64,000 bases of DNA. Source: DSWT01 sp035420085 (GTDB lineage Bacteria > Chloroflexota > Anaerolineae > B4-G1 > SLSP01). Shown here in pieces: positions 35,044 to 42,583 of the stretch. The DNA is taken from positions 1-64,000 of the forward strand of contig DAOLUH010000009.1 of NCBI GenBank assembly GCA_035420085.1. The letters run 5' to 3'. A program made the position numbers and the translations under genes. The notes beneath the pieces are model-generated. The model was not told the origin of the DNA. It saw only the letters and a list, made by a program, of their open reading frames with translations, and searched no databases. How positions within the stretch are numbered: the first letter of the stretch is position 1; each line of letters opens with the position of its first letter.

Positions 35044-36279
35044 CTATTCGTAGCGCAGCGCATCAATGGGATTGAGCGCCGAAGCGCGTTGCGCCGGGTA
35101 GATGCCGAAAAATAGCCCGACGCCGGCAGAGAACAAGGTCGCCAGCAGGACTGCATTGACGGTGATGATGGCGCGGAATCCCTCGTTGCGCAGCAGGTAC
35201 GATACCACGGCCGCCCCGCTCGCCCCGAGCAGAATCCCGATGATCCCGCCGATCAACGAGAGCATGACGGCCTCGGTGAGAAATTGCGCGAGGATGTCGC
35301 GTTTGCGCGCCCCGACCGCCTTGCGCAGGCCGATCTCGCGGGTGCGCTCGGTCACAGAGACGAGCATAATGTTCATAATGCCGATCCCGCCGACGAGCAA
35401 GCTGATGCCCGCAATCGCGCCGAGAAAAACGGTGAGCACCCCGGTGATCTGTTGGAACGTTCCGATGATTTCCGATTGGCTGATTGCCGTAAAGTCGTCG
35501 GGATCGCCGGGCGCGATGCGGTGCCGCTGCCGCAGAATTTGCGCGACTTCTTCAATCGCCGCGTTCATGCGATCCTCGGCGACCGCCTGGACATAGATAA
35601 ACGTGAGGCGCGGTTCGCCCGTGTTGGTGCGGCGCGGAAAGATGCGGCTGAGCGCCGTGTTCAGCGGGATGAAAATCACCTCGTCCTCGCTGCGGAAATT
35701 GCTCCCACCGCGCTCCTCCATCACGCCCACCACGCGAAAGGGCACGCCGTTGACGCGGATGACTTCGCCGCTCGGATCAGGCGATTCAGGGAAGAAATAG
35801 TCAGCGGTCTTTTTACCCAAGACGGCAATGCGCGCCTGCCCTTGATTGTCTGCCGGGGTGATGAAGGTTCCGCTGCGGGTCGCCCAATCGCGCACGGCGG
35901 CGTAATCGTCGGTGACGCCGTTCACGTCCACGATTTTGTCTTTCCCCGGCGTCGTGATGCGCGCGCTGCCCTGCAGGAGCGGCGCTACGCGCAACACGTG
36001 CGGCGCTTCAGCCACGTTGCGTAGCGCTTCGGCATCCTTCAGTGTCAGATACGCCGGGCGTTTCAACTCTTGATCGAACGAGCCAGGGATAACGAAGAAC
36101 AGGTTGCTACCGATGGATTGGAACTGCTTGGTGATGTACGCCTGCACACCTTCACCCGCCGACATCAGCGTGATGACCGCGCCGACGCCGATGATGATGC
36201 CGAGCATCGTCAGCGCCGCGCGCATCTTGTTGGCGGTGAGCGCCTTGACGGCCAGACGGACGCTTTCCCAGAATTTCAT
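35044..36279 (-). CDS. macB: MacB/FtsX-type ABC transporter permease
   Basis: The 411-residue protein has one N-terminal membrane segment (about 20-42), a large extracellular MacB_PCD domain (about 45-265) and three C-terminal membrane segments in an FtsX domain. The FtsX domain shows the typical 'TERTREIGLRKAVGARKRDI' loop and ends 'YPAQRASALNPIDALRYE'. This is the mechanotransmission type of ABC transporter. It works with the ATPase encoded just upstream, whose stop overlaps its start by four bases (ATGA), and with two adaptor proteins. It would move a lipid, peptide or drug out of the membrane or periplasm. No TolC-like protein was seen. Confidence 0.92.
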   Translation of the reverse strand: MKFWESVRLAVKALTANKMRAALTMLGIIIGVGAVITLMSAGEGVQAYITKQFQSIGSNLFFVIPGSFDQELKRPAYLTLKDAEALRNVAEAPHVLRVAPLLQGSARITTPGKDKIVDVNGVTDDYAAVRDWATRSGTFITPADNQGQARIAVLGKKTADYFFPESPDPSGEVIRVNGVPFRVVGVMEERGGSNFRSEDEVIFIPLNTALSRIFPRRTNTGEPRLTFIYVQAVAEDRMNAAIEEVAQILRQRHRIAPGDPDDFTAISQSEIIGTFQQITGVLTVFLGAIAGISLLVGGIGIMNIMLVSVTERTREIGLRKAVGARKRDILAQFLTEAVMLSLIGGIIGILLGASGAAVVSYLLRNEGFRAIITVNAVLLATLFSAGVGLFFGIYPAQRASALNPIDALRYE

Positions 36280-37061
36280 GCGGCCACCTCCTCGGCGTAG
36301 GTTGGATTGCTATAGGCAGCCGGGGCCGGCGCGTCGTCCGGTACGCTCTGCGCCTGGATCGGCTCGGCGACGATTTCCTCGTTGAGCACTTTCCCGTCGA
36401 AAAGATGGATAATACGCTGCGCGTGATGGCCGATGCGCGGGTCGTGCGTGACCAGGATGATGGTGATGCCGCGGTCGCGGTTGAGCTGCTGGAGAATGTG
36501 CATCACTTCCTGGCCGGAGGCGCTGTCCAGGTTGCCGGTCGGCTCGTCGGCGAGGATGATGGCCGGTTCGTTGACCAGGGCGCGGGCGATGGCAACCCGC
36601 TGTTGCTGTCCGCCGGACAATTCGTTAGGTGTGTGGTGCATCCGTTCTCCCAGCCCCACGGCCTCGAGCACTTTCTTGGCGCGCGCGCGGCGCTCGCGCA
36701 AGCTGGTCCCGGCGTAGACCAGCGGCAGGACGACGTTATCCAGCGCCGTCGTGCGCGGCAGCAGATTGAAGCTTTGGAAGACGAAGCCTACTTTCCGGTT
36801 GCGCACCTCGGCCAAATCATCGTCGCTCATCGCGCCTACATCTTTGCCGTCGAGGGTGTACTGGCCCCACGTTGGTTGGTCGAGGCAGCCCAGGATGTTC
36901 ATCAGGGTGGATTTCCCCGAACCGGAAGGCCCCATAATCGCTACAATCTCGCCCTGAAAAACACCCAGCGAAACGCCGCGCAGGGCGTGAACTTCATTCT
37001 CGCCCATTTTGTAGACCTTGTGCATATTATCAATCCAAATGACAGTTTTACGCCTGTCCAT
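36276..37061 (-). CDS. MacB/LolD-type ABC transporter ATPase
   Basis: The 261-residue ATPase has Walker A GPSGSGKST (about 45-53), the Q-loop in 'GFVFQSFNLLP', the signature LSGGQQQR (about 148-155), Walker B ILADEPTG (about 169-176) and the H-loop VTHDPR. 'TTALDNVVLPLVYAG' is typical for the MacB/LolD/FtsE group. A C-terminal tail of about 35 residues, rich in Ala and Pro, follows the domain. It powers the permease encoded downstream (start overlap ATGA). GGAGGG precedes its ATG. The operon order is adaptor 1, adaptor 2, ATPase, permease. Confidence 0.94.
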   Translation of the reverse strand: MDRRKTVIWIDNMHKVYKMGENEVHALRGVSLGVFQGEIVAIMGPSGSGKSTLMNILGCLDQPTWGQYTLDGKDVGAMSDDDLAEVRNRKVGFVFQSFNLLPRTTALDNVVLPLVYAGTSLRERRARAKKVLEAVGLGERMHHTPNELSGGQQQRVAIARALVNEPAIILADEPTGNLDSASGQEVMHILQQLNRDRGITIILVTHDPRIGHHAQRIIHLFDGKVLNEEIVAEPIQAQSVPDDAPAPAAYSNPTYAEEVAA

Positions 37062-37070
37062 ACCACCCTC

Positions 37071-38480
37071 CTAGCGTCCCATTGACGGCGGTCCTTGCAT
37101 ATCCAGGAGACTGCGCGTTTCTGTCACCAGGGCTACCGTGTCACCTTCAGCCAGCCCGCCGGTGATGATGGTGTGCGTATCGCTGCGCTCGCCAGTCGTG
37201 ACGGGCGTGCGCACGGGGACGCCGTTTTCGATGCGATAGACGTAGGTCTCGCTACTTGCCTGGTCGGTGCGAATGGCCCAGTTTGGCGCAATGAGGACGT
37301 CCGTGATGACGTTGGTTTGGATGAGAACGCTGACCGTCATCCCGTCCAGGATCAACGCGCCGCCAGTGTCTGTCAACAGCACGCGCAGCCTGTAGGCGAT
37401 GACGCCTCCGACGTTGGAGGACGTTGCGGCAATGCGCTCAACCGTTCCGGCGAGCACAGCCTGGGGATCCGCGTCGAGGCTGATGCTGACAGGTTGCCCT
37501 ACGGCGATCTTGCCGATGTCAATCTCGTCAACGTTGACCTCGATGTATAACTGCGAATCGTCCAACAGGGTGACTGCCGGCAAGTTGGTGGGAGTAGGCG
37601 CGCCTGCCTGGATATTGACCGCCGCAATGACACCATCAAAGGGGGCGATGAGAACGGTGTTGGTCAGGCTTTCCTGCGCTTGTGTTAGCGTCAACTGCGC
37701 CTGCTCGATTTGCAGTTCAACTTGCCGGATGCGGTCCGCATCGGGGCCGGCCTGCAACTTCTTGAGATTTTGCTGCGCCTGTTGGTAAGCCTGGTAGGCC
37801 GCGGCCCACTGGCTGCGAATTTGCTGAAGCTGGTACTCGCTCTTGAGGCGGGTGATGCCGACATTGCCATCGGCTTCCAGGTAGGCGACGGTCGCGCCGG
37901 CGGCGTATGCGCGCGGCTGCCCATATTGATCGAGCCGCTCGATGATGTTCTCGTAAGCTTCCTCGGTTTTATCGGCCATTTCCTGGGCCAGACGGATGCT
38001 CAGATTGGCCTGCGCCTCTGCGGCTTCCTTGCTGACGCGCGCGACTTCGAGCGATTGGGCTGCGTTCTGAATCGCCAACTCCGCCAACCGGATGTCTTCT
38101 TCACCTACGGGTTTTTGCAGTTGCGCCAGGTTGACGCGGGCCTGTTCGAGCGCGATCTCGGCCTGGCGAATGGTGCGTTCAAGATTGGCCGTATCGAGAC
38201 GCGCCAACTCCTGTCCAGCCTTGACATGGTCGCTGACCGCGGCATGGACTGCCACTACATTCCCTGTCAACTTAAAGCTCAAATTCGCCTTTTGGTTGAC
38301 GGTTACATTGCCGCTCGCCGGTACGGTGATGACCAACTGCCCACGCTCGACCCGCCCTGTGCGCAGAACGTCCTTTGCCGCGCTTTGCGCTTGTGCCTGC
38401 CGGTTGCGCCACCACAGCGCACCACCCACGCCAGCGGCGATGAGCGCCAGAATGATGATCCATGTAATGATCTTCTTCAT
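37071..38480 (-). CDS. MacA-like efflux adaptor (second of a tandem pair)
   Basis: The 469-residue protein has an N-terminal membrane anchor (about 4-24) and a biotinyl-lipoyl hairpin split around a long coiled coil (about 85-275, rich in Gln, Ala and Leu). It has a 'APFDGVIAAVNIQAGAPTP' return strand, then a beta-barrel and a membrane-proximal domain. These features define a membrane fusion protein (MacA/HlyD type) that links an ABC pump to an exit path or lifts the substrate. It is clearly a paralogue of the gene at 38498, sharing the 'ASGNV', 'ELARL' and 'QAEIALEQA' stretches and domain order. It is nine bases from the ATPase gene. Confidence 0.9.
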   Translation of the reverse strand: MKKIITWIIILALIAAGVGGALWWRNRQAQAQSAAKDVLRTGRVERGQLVITVPASGNVTVNQKANLSFKLTGNVVAVHAAVSDHVKAGQELARLDTANLERTIRQAEIALEQARVNLAQLQKPVGEEDIRLAELAIQNAAQSLEVARVSKEAAEAQANLSIRLAQEMADKTEEAYENIIERLDQYGQPRAYAAGATVAYLEADGNVGITRLKSEYQLQQIRSQWAAAYQAYQQAQQNLKKLQAGPDADRIRQVELQIEQAQLTLTQAQESLTNTVLIAPFDGVIAAVNIQAGAPTPTNLPAVTLLDDSQLYIEVNVDEIDIGKIAVGQPVSISLDADPQAVLAGTVERIAATSSNVGGVIAYRLRVLLTDTGGALILDGMTVSVLIQTNVITDVLIAPNWAIRTDQASSETYVYRIENGVPVRTPVTTGERSDTHTIITGGLAEGDTVALVTETRSLLDMQGPPSMGR

Positions 38481-38497
38481 ACGTCACTCCTTGGCCG

Positions 38498-39880
38498 TTA
38501 TTGGCCGAACGCCGAAAAATCGAGCAGCGTGCGTTCTTCGGCGATAAGAACAACCGTGTCGCCTTCGTTCAACCCGGAAAGTATCTCGGTGAACGTGTCG
38601 TTATACCGGCCGCGGGTGATGGCGCGGCGCTCTGGAACCCCGTCTGCGCGCAACACGGTGCAGTAGAGCGTCGTCTCGCCGCTGGATTGGTCGGTGCGGA
38701 CTGCCCAGTTGGGCGCGAGCAGTATATCCTCGACGCGCTCGGTGTAGATGACGATACTGGCTGTCATCCCGTCGCGGATGTTCACAGCGCGCGTGTCCGT
38801 AAGATGCACCCGCAGCTTGTAGGAGATAATGCCGCCCACATTGAGCGCCCCCGGCGCGATGCTTTCGACTTCGCCCGCCAACACAGCTTGCGGATAAGCG
38901 TCCAAGGTAACATCTGCTGCCTGCCCGACACGCACCTTGCCGATGTCAATCTCATCCACCGTCACATCCACGTAGAACTGCGAGTCGTCCACGAGGGTGA
39001 AGGCGGCCACGCCGGGGAGCGCCTGAAGATTCTCTTGCACATTCACCGCCGCAATCAATCCCGCGAAGGGGGCGGTCAGGCGCGCGTCAGCCAGGCGCGC
39101 CCGCGCCTGCTCCAGATTCAGTTGCGCCTGCTCGATTTGTAGCTCGGCCTGTCGAATTTGCTGCTCGTCGGGGCTTTGTTCCAACTTGCGCAGACTTTCG
39201 ACCGCTTGCTGGTAACGGCTGTAGGCCGTCAGCCATTGCGCCTGCGCCTGCTCAACAGTCACCTCGGCGTTGATTTTGGCGATGCGCTCTTGCTCCTCAG
39301 TGTTTTCGTATTTGATGCGCGCGCTTTCTTCGGCGTTTGTCCCTTCGCGGGCGCGATAATCCTTGAAGGCATTTTCGCGGGCGCGTTGCGCCTGTACGAT
39401 CATCGCATCGGCGTCAATCTGCGCCGTCTGCTTGCCCAGGTGCGCTGCTTCCAGGGCTTGCGCGGCGCTTTGCACGCTCAGCCGCGCCAGTTCCACATCC
39501 TCGCCGGCGACCGGTTTGAGGAGCATGTCGCGGTTGAGCGTCGCCTGTTCGAGAGCGATTTCCGCCTGCTGCACCGCACGTTCCAGGTCTGCCGTTGCGA
39601 GCCGCGCCAGTTCCTCGCCGGCTCGTACCCGTTGGTTGACGCGGGCGTACACATGCTCGACGATGCCGGCGCTGTCGAAGCGCACGTCAAGTTTGTTTTT
39701 GACCACGACGTTGCCGCTGGCGACCACCGAGATGGTCAGATCGCCGCGTGTGACCTGGCCTGTGCGCAGAATACTTTGGCTTTGCGCCTTAGCGGCCTGA
39801 TCGTTGTGCCACCAAAAATAGGCGGCCACGCCTCCGCCGACTAAGGCTAAGATGATAATCCACGTTAAAACTTTCTTCAT
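38498..39880 (-). CDS. MacA-like efflux adaptor (first of a tandem pair)
   Basis: ATG 39880 was chosen behind GGAGG; the open frame runs to 39976 but crosses the operator. The 460-residue protein has a membrane anchor (about 3-23: MKKVLTWIIILALVGGG), a split lipoyl domain, a long coiled coil (about 80-260) and beta domains with 'APFAGLIAAVNVQENLQALP'. It matches the downstream adaptor in layout and in many blocks, so the two arose by tandem duplication. Two adaptors for one ABC pump could form a mixed hexamer or handle different substrates. It is the first gene of the operon, with a palindromic operator just upstream. Confidence 0.9.
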   Translation of the reverse strand: MKKVLTWIIILALVGGGVAAYFWWHNDQAAKAQSQSILRTGQVTRGDLTISVVASGNVVVKNKLDVRFDSAGIVEHVYARVNQRVRAGEELARLATADLERAVQQAEIALEQATLNRDMLLKPVAGEDVELARLSVQSAAQALEAAHLGKQTAQIDADAMIVQAQRARENAFKDYRAREGTNAEESARIKYENTEEQERIAKINAEVTVEQAQAQWLTAYSRYQQAVESLRKLEQSPDEQQIRQAELQIEQAQLNLEQARARLADARLTAPFAGLIAAVNVQENLQALPGVAAFTLVDDSQFYVDVTVDEIDIGKVRVGQAADVTLDAYPQAVLAGEVESIAPGALNVGGIISYKLRVHLTDTRAVNIRDGMTASIVIYTERVEDILLAPNWAVRTDQSSGETTLYCTVLRADGVPERRAITRGRYNDTFTEILSGLNEGDTVVLIAEERTLLDFSAFGQ

Positions 39881-39917
39881 TGGAGCGCCCTCCACCAGGA
39901 TACCGGGACGTTGAGCA

Positions 39918-39943
39918 GGCGACTGTCTGCGACTGAAGTCGCC
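39918..39943. repeat. Second copy of the GCGACTGAAGTCGC palindrome
   Basis: The 14-mer at 39929-39942 is identical to 1078-1091. A flanking GGCGACT (39918-39924) can also pair with AGTCGCC (39937-39943), so alternative hairpins are possible in the efflux operon leader. Confidence 0.75.
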
Positions 39944-39962
39944 CTGCCCCGTTTGAAAATAT

Positions 39963-39996
39963 ATGACCGGGGTCAATTTTGACCCTGGTCATTATA
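39963..39996 (-). promoter_or_regulatory. Efflux-operon promoter with 30-bp palindromic operator
   Basis: The palindrome at 39963-39992 has 14-bp arms (ATGACCGGGGTCAA with TTGACCCTGGTCAT, one mismatch). On the minus strand a TATAAT (39996-39991) overlaps its first two bases, so the palindrome covers the likely transcription start. This is the usual place for a TetR- or PadR-type repressor site. No regulator gene is adjacent. Confidence 0.7.
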
Positions 39997-40104
39997 CCAT
40001 AAAAGCGCCTCAAAAGTTGCATGAAAAGACAAACCGGCTGGCCCTGGCATGTACAAAAGTACACGTTGGCTGAAGCCGGTTTTCATCCGCGCCTGGTGCG
40101 CGGT

Positions 40105-41112
40105 TTAGAGTTTGGAGAGTGTGCGTTGCAGATAGGGGAGCAGGGCATGGGCTTTACCCGCGCCGACCGCCACGCATGCCATCGGCGCGTCGGCAACGTA
40201 GACCGGTACGCCGGTCTCCTGGGTGAGCAGTTGATCAATGTTGCGCAGCAGCGACCCGCCGCCGATCATCGTCATACCCCGGTCAATGATGTCGGAGGCC
40301 AGCTCGGGCGGCGTGCGCTCCAACACTGACTTGACCATATTGATGATGAGCGCGATCGGTTCTTCCAGCGCCTCAGCGATGTCATCGGTGGTGATTTCCA
40401 CGCTGCGCGGCAAGCCAGTTACCTGGTCGCGCCCTTGCACTTCCATGCGCATACTGTCTTCAGTTGGAATGGCGGAGCCAATGCGGATTTTGGCTTCCTC
40501 GGCGCTGGGCATACCGAGCATCAGATTGTATTTGCGCCGCACGTAAGCGACGATCGCCTCATCCATCCGCACCCCGCCCACGCGGACCGCCGCCGAGGTG
40601 ACGACGCCGTAGACGGACAACACTGCTGCCTCGCTCGCGCCGCCGCCCAGGTCCACGACCATGTGCCCGCCGGGCGTGTGGATGGGTAGCCCCGCGCCAA
40701 TCGCGCCAGCCAGAGGTTCGGGGATCAGGTAGGCGCGGCTCGCCCCGGCTTCCAGCGTCGCCTCACGCACAGCGCGGCTCTCCACCTGTGTGACGCCAAA
40801 CGGCACGGTGACGAAAACGCGCGGCTTGAACAGTCGCGTCTTGCCGATGGCGCGATTGACGAAGTAGAAGAGCATCTTTTGGGTGATGCGATAGTCGGCG
40901 ATCACGCCGTCGCGCAATGGACGCCGCACCTGGATGGTTTCTGGCGCGCGGCCCATCATGGCCCGCGCCTCTTCCCCGACGGCGACCACTTCTCCATTAT
41001 CTATCTGTTGGGCGACGACAGATGGCTCTTGCAGCACAATCCCCCGCCCACGCACGTAAACGAGCACATTCACTGTGCCCAGGTCAATCCCTAGTTCCTC
41101 TACCAGTGGCAT
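40105..41112 (-). CDS. mreB: Actin-like cell-shape protein MreB
   Basis: ATG 41112 was chosen after GGGAGA; the open frame upstream is not protein-like. The 335-residue protein has the actin-fold phosphate 1 motif LGIDLGTVNVLVYV (about 7-20), the connect region, phosphate 2 VVDLGGGASEAAV (about 145-157) and the adenosine motif 'GMTMIGGGSLLRNID' (about 282-296). MreB filaments guide cell-wall synthesis in rod-shaped bacteria. No mreC, mreD or rodA is adjacent, which is unusual for mreB operons. Two small membrane proteins are instead encoded divergently. A promoter (TGGACA-17-TATTAT) lies upstream. Confidence 0.94.
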   Translation of the reverse strand: MPLVEELGIDLGTVNVLVYVRGRGIVLQEPSVVAQQIDNGEVVAVGEEARAMMGRAPETIQVRRPLRDGVIADYRITQKMLFYFVNRAIGKTRLFKPRVFVTVPFGVTQVESRAVREATLEAGASRAYLIPEPLAGAIGAGLPIHTPGGHMVVDLGGGASEAAVLSVYGVVTSAAVRVGGVRMDEAIVAYVRRKYNLMLGMPSAEEAKIRIGSAIPTEDSMRMEVQGRDQVTGLPRSVEITTDDIAEALEEPIALIINMVKSVLERTPPELASDIIDRGMTMIGGGSLLRNIDQLLTQETGVPVYVADAPMACVAVGAGKAHALLPYLQRTLSKL

Positions 41113-41143
41113 ACGTTTTTCTCCCGCGACATTTACCGAATTG

Positions 41144-41172
41144 ATAATACACGCATTTAGGGTTTTTGTCCA
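41144..41172 (-). promoter_or_regulatory. mreB promoter
   Basis: On the minus strand, TGGACA (41172-41167), a 17-bp spacer and TATTAT (41149-41144) lie about 30 bases before the mreB start. Confidence 0.65.
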
Positions 41173-41201
41173 ATGGCGAAGATAGCGTTTGCCGATGCGA
41201 C

Positions 41202-41229
41202 TTGTTTGTATTGTCGAACCGAGTATACT
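41202..41229 (+). promoter_or_regulatory. Promoter for the two small membrane protein genes
   Basis: TTGTTT (41202-41207), a 16-bp spacer and TATACT (41224-41229) lead into an octad repeat tract and then the start at 41304. It is divergent from the mreB promoter. Confidence 0.55.
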
Positions 41230-41233
41230 TGAG

Positions 41234-41297
41234 GTTGAAGATGGGTTGATTGGCGATTGGCTGATTGGTAGTTTCGCTGATTCGCTGATTCTGAAGG
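41234..41297. repeat. Eight in-phase octad repeats (NNNTGATT family)
   Basis: Eight 8-bp units, including GGCTGATT and two adjacent CGCTGATT copies, form the 5' leader of the small membrane protein gene. The last unit contributes to the ribosome site GAAGGAGG. Confidence 0.82.
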
Positions 41298-41303
41298 AGG
41301 GGT

Positions 41304-41585
41304 ATGGGCACTGCACGGGATATCGCGCTGATTTTTTTGAGCTTAGAAGCGTTGGTGATTGCCTTGATCCCGCTGGCCTTGATATCGGGATTGGCATATG
41401 GCGTGTACCGGCTCCAGAAACTTGCCAGACAATACTTGAAGTTGGGACAAGTTTACGCCCGGAAAGCGCACGCCCAGGTTGTAAAGGCATCCAGAGCAGT
41501 CGTTGATCCTTTGATCGGCGTCCACACCACGGCGCGCATGACGACGGCGATGGTCGAAAAAATCGTTTCCAGGAGGTCGCTGTGA
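41304..41585 (+). CDS. Small membrane protein with basic helical tail
   Basis: The 93-residue protein has one membrane segment (about 7-34), followed by a long basic amphipathic helix with 'YRLQKLARQYLKLGQVYARKAH' and a C-terminal 'MVEKIVSRRSL'. GAAGGAGG precedes the ATG. The stop overlaps the GTG start of the next gene by four bases (GTGA), so the pair is translationally coupled. I do not recognise a named family. Similar short proteins with one membrane helix and a basic tail occur in Chloroflexota. Divergence from mreB hints at an envelope role, but this is only positional evidence. Confidence 0.75.
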   Translation: MGTARDIALIFLSLEALVIALIPLALISGLAYGVYRLQKLARQYLKLGQVYARKAHAQVVKASRAVVDPLIGVHTTARMTTAMVEKIVSRRSL

Positions 41586-41779
41586 ATTATCGGACACGGA
41601 CATTGTTAATTGGTGGCTTGGTCGGAGCTTTGGCCGGCGTGCTGGCCGGATATTTGTACTTCAACAGTAATGTGAAGGTTGACGAAACGGGCAAAGAGCA
41701 GCTTCCGCCGCCCACACCAGGCGATGCGCTTAAACTCGGCCTGAGCCTGCTTGGTCTCTTGCGCTTGATTACGGGCTGA
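41582..41779 (+). CDS. Small membrane protein (YtxH-like size), unknown function
   Basis: The 65-residue protein starts at GTG overlapping the previous stop. It has a Gly/Leu-rich membrane segment (about 8-28: LLIGGLVGALAGVLAGYLYF), a polar middle with 'ETGKEQLPPPTPGDALKLG' and a hydrophobic C-terminus. The Gly-zipper-like segment resembles the start of YtxH-type stress proteins, but it is too short for a confident call. Coupling to the upstream gene suggests both act together in the membrane. A heptad repeat tract begins two bases after its stop codon. Confidence 0.72.
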   Translation: MNYRTRTLLIGGLVGALAGVLAGYLYFNSNVKVDETGKEQLPPPTPGDALKLGLSLLGLLRLITG

Positions 41780-41780
41780 T

Positions 41781-41841
41781 GCGTAAAGCGTAAAACGTAA
41801 AGCGTAAAGCGTAAAACGTAAGAGGATTCGTTTACGTTTTG
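41781..41841. repeat. Heptad repeat tract (GCGTAAA family) that supplies a stop codon
   Basis: Six in-phase units (GCGTAAA and ACGTAAA types) are followed by the complementary words TTTACGTTTTGCGC, so the tract can fold back. The right arm overlaps the last codons and the stop (41832-41834) of the minus-strand MBL gene. Confidence 0.8.
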
Positions 41842-42467
41842 CGCGCATCAATCCACCTGAGCCACGGATTGCTGCGCCGTTCTTGCGCCAGAGTACTCGT
41901 CGGGCCGTGCCCTGGATAAATGACAGTATCGGGCGGCAAGGCGAGCAGCCGGGTGAGGCTTTTTGTCAAAGCGCGTGGGTCGCCGCCGGGCAGGTCCGTC
42001 CGCCCAACGCCGCCGGCAAAGAGGGTATCGCCAGTCAGCAGAGCGCCTTCCTCGGCAATGTAGAGAGATACGCTGCCAGGTGTATGACCCGGCGTTTCAA
42101 TCACGCTCAGGTGCAGCTTGCCCACTGTGAGTTCAAACTCTCCGGTGAGATCAAGGGTGGGCTGTAATGCCGGCGTCTCTGGAACCCCAAACCAGGCTGC
42201 ACCGCCGCCCGTGGCGAGGAGTTCGCGGTCGGCAGGGTGGATGGCAAGCGGGACGTCGAGATGGGCAAGGTCAGCGTTGCCGGCGCTGTGATCGAAGTGC
42301 CCGTGGGTATTGAGGATGGCCTTGACTGTCACCCGGCGTCGTTCGATTTCGCGCAGTAATGGCTGTGGATCTCCACCGGGATCAACGATCACGCCGTCTC
42401 CGCTGCCTTCGTCGTAGACAAGATAGCAATTTGCTTCTAGCAGGCCGAGTGGTATCTGGACAATCAT
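41832..42467 (-). CDS. MBL-fold metallohydrolase (glyoxalase II-like)
   Basis: ATG 42467 was chosen after GAGGAGC; the frame extends to 42515. The 211-residue protein has the metal motif THGHFDHSAGN (about 55-65), a third ligand in 'IETPGHTPGSVSLY' (about 125-138), the bridging Asp in LLTGDTLFAGGVGRTDL (about 145) and His in YPGHGPTS (about 183). This is the small YcbL/GloB-like branch of the metallo-beta-lactamase fold, which hydrolyses thioesters such as S-lactoylglutathione. The substrate here is unknown. The final codons (KT-stop) lie inside a heptad repeat tract, so its C-terminus appears to be set by the repeat. Confidence 0.9.
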   Translation of the reverse strand: MIVQIPLGLLEANCYLVYDEGSGDGVIVDPGGDPQPLLREIERRRVTVKAILNTHGHFDHSAGNADLAHLDVPLAIHPADRELLATGGGAAWFGVPETPALQPTLDLTGEFELTVGKLHLSVIETPGHTPGSVSLYIAEEGALLTGDTLFAGGVGRTDLPGGDPRALTKSLTRLLALPPDTVIYPGHGPTSTLAQERRSNPWLRWIDARKT

Positions 42468-42482
42468 AAGTGCTCCTCTGGG

Positions 42483-42559
42483 CTGGATACTGGATGCTGG
42501 ATGCTGAATACTCATTACTCTTAACTCTTAACTCGCAACTCATTACCAAGCACTCATCC
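42483..42559. repeat. Eleven in-phase heptad repeats (CTGGATG to CTCTTAA)
   Basis: Eleven consecutive 7-bp units, all beginning with C and mostly CT, change gradually from CTGGATA or CTGGATG on the left to CTCTTAA and CTCATTA on the right. The tract lies between divergent genes, 16 bases from one start and 25 from the other, and must overlap their promoters. Confidence 0.85.
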
Positions 42560-42583
42560 ATTGTATCATATTTGGAGGATAGT

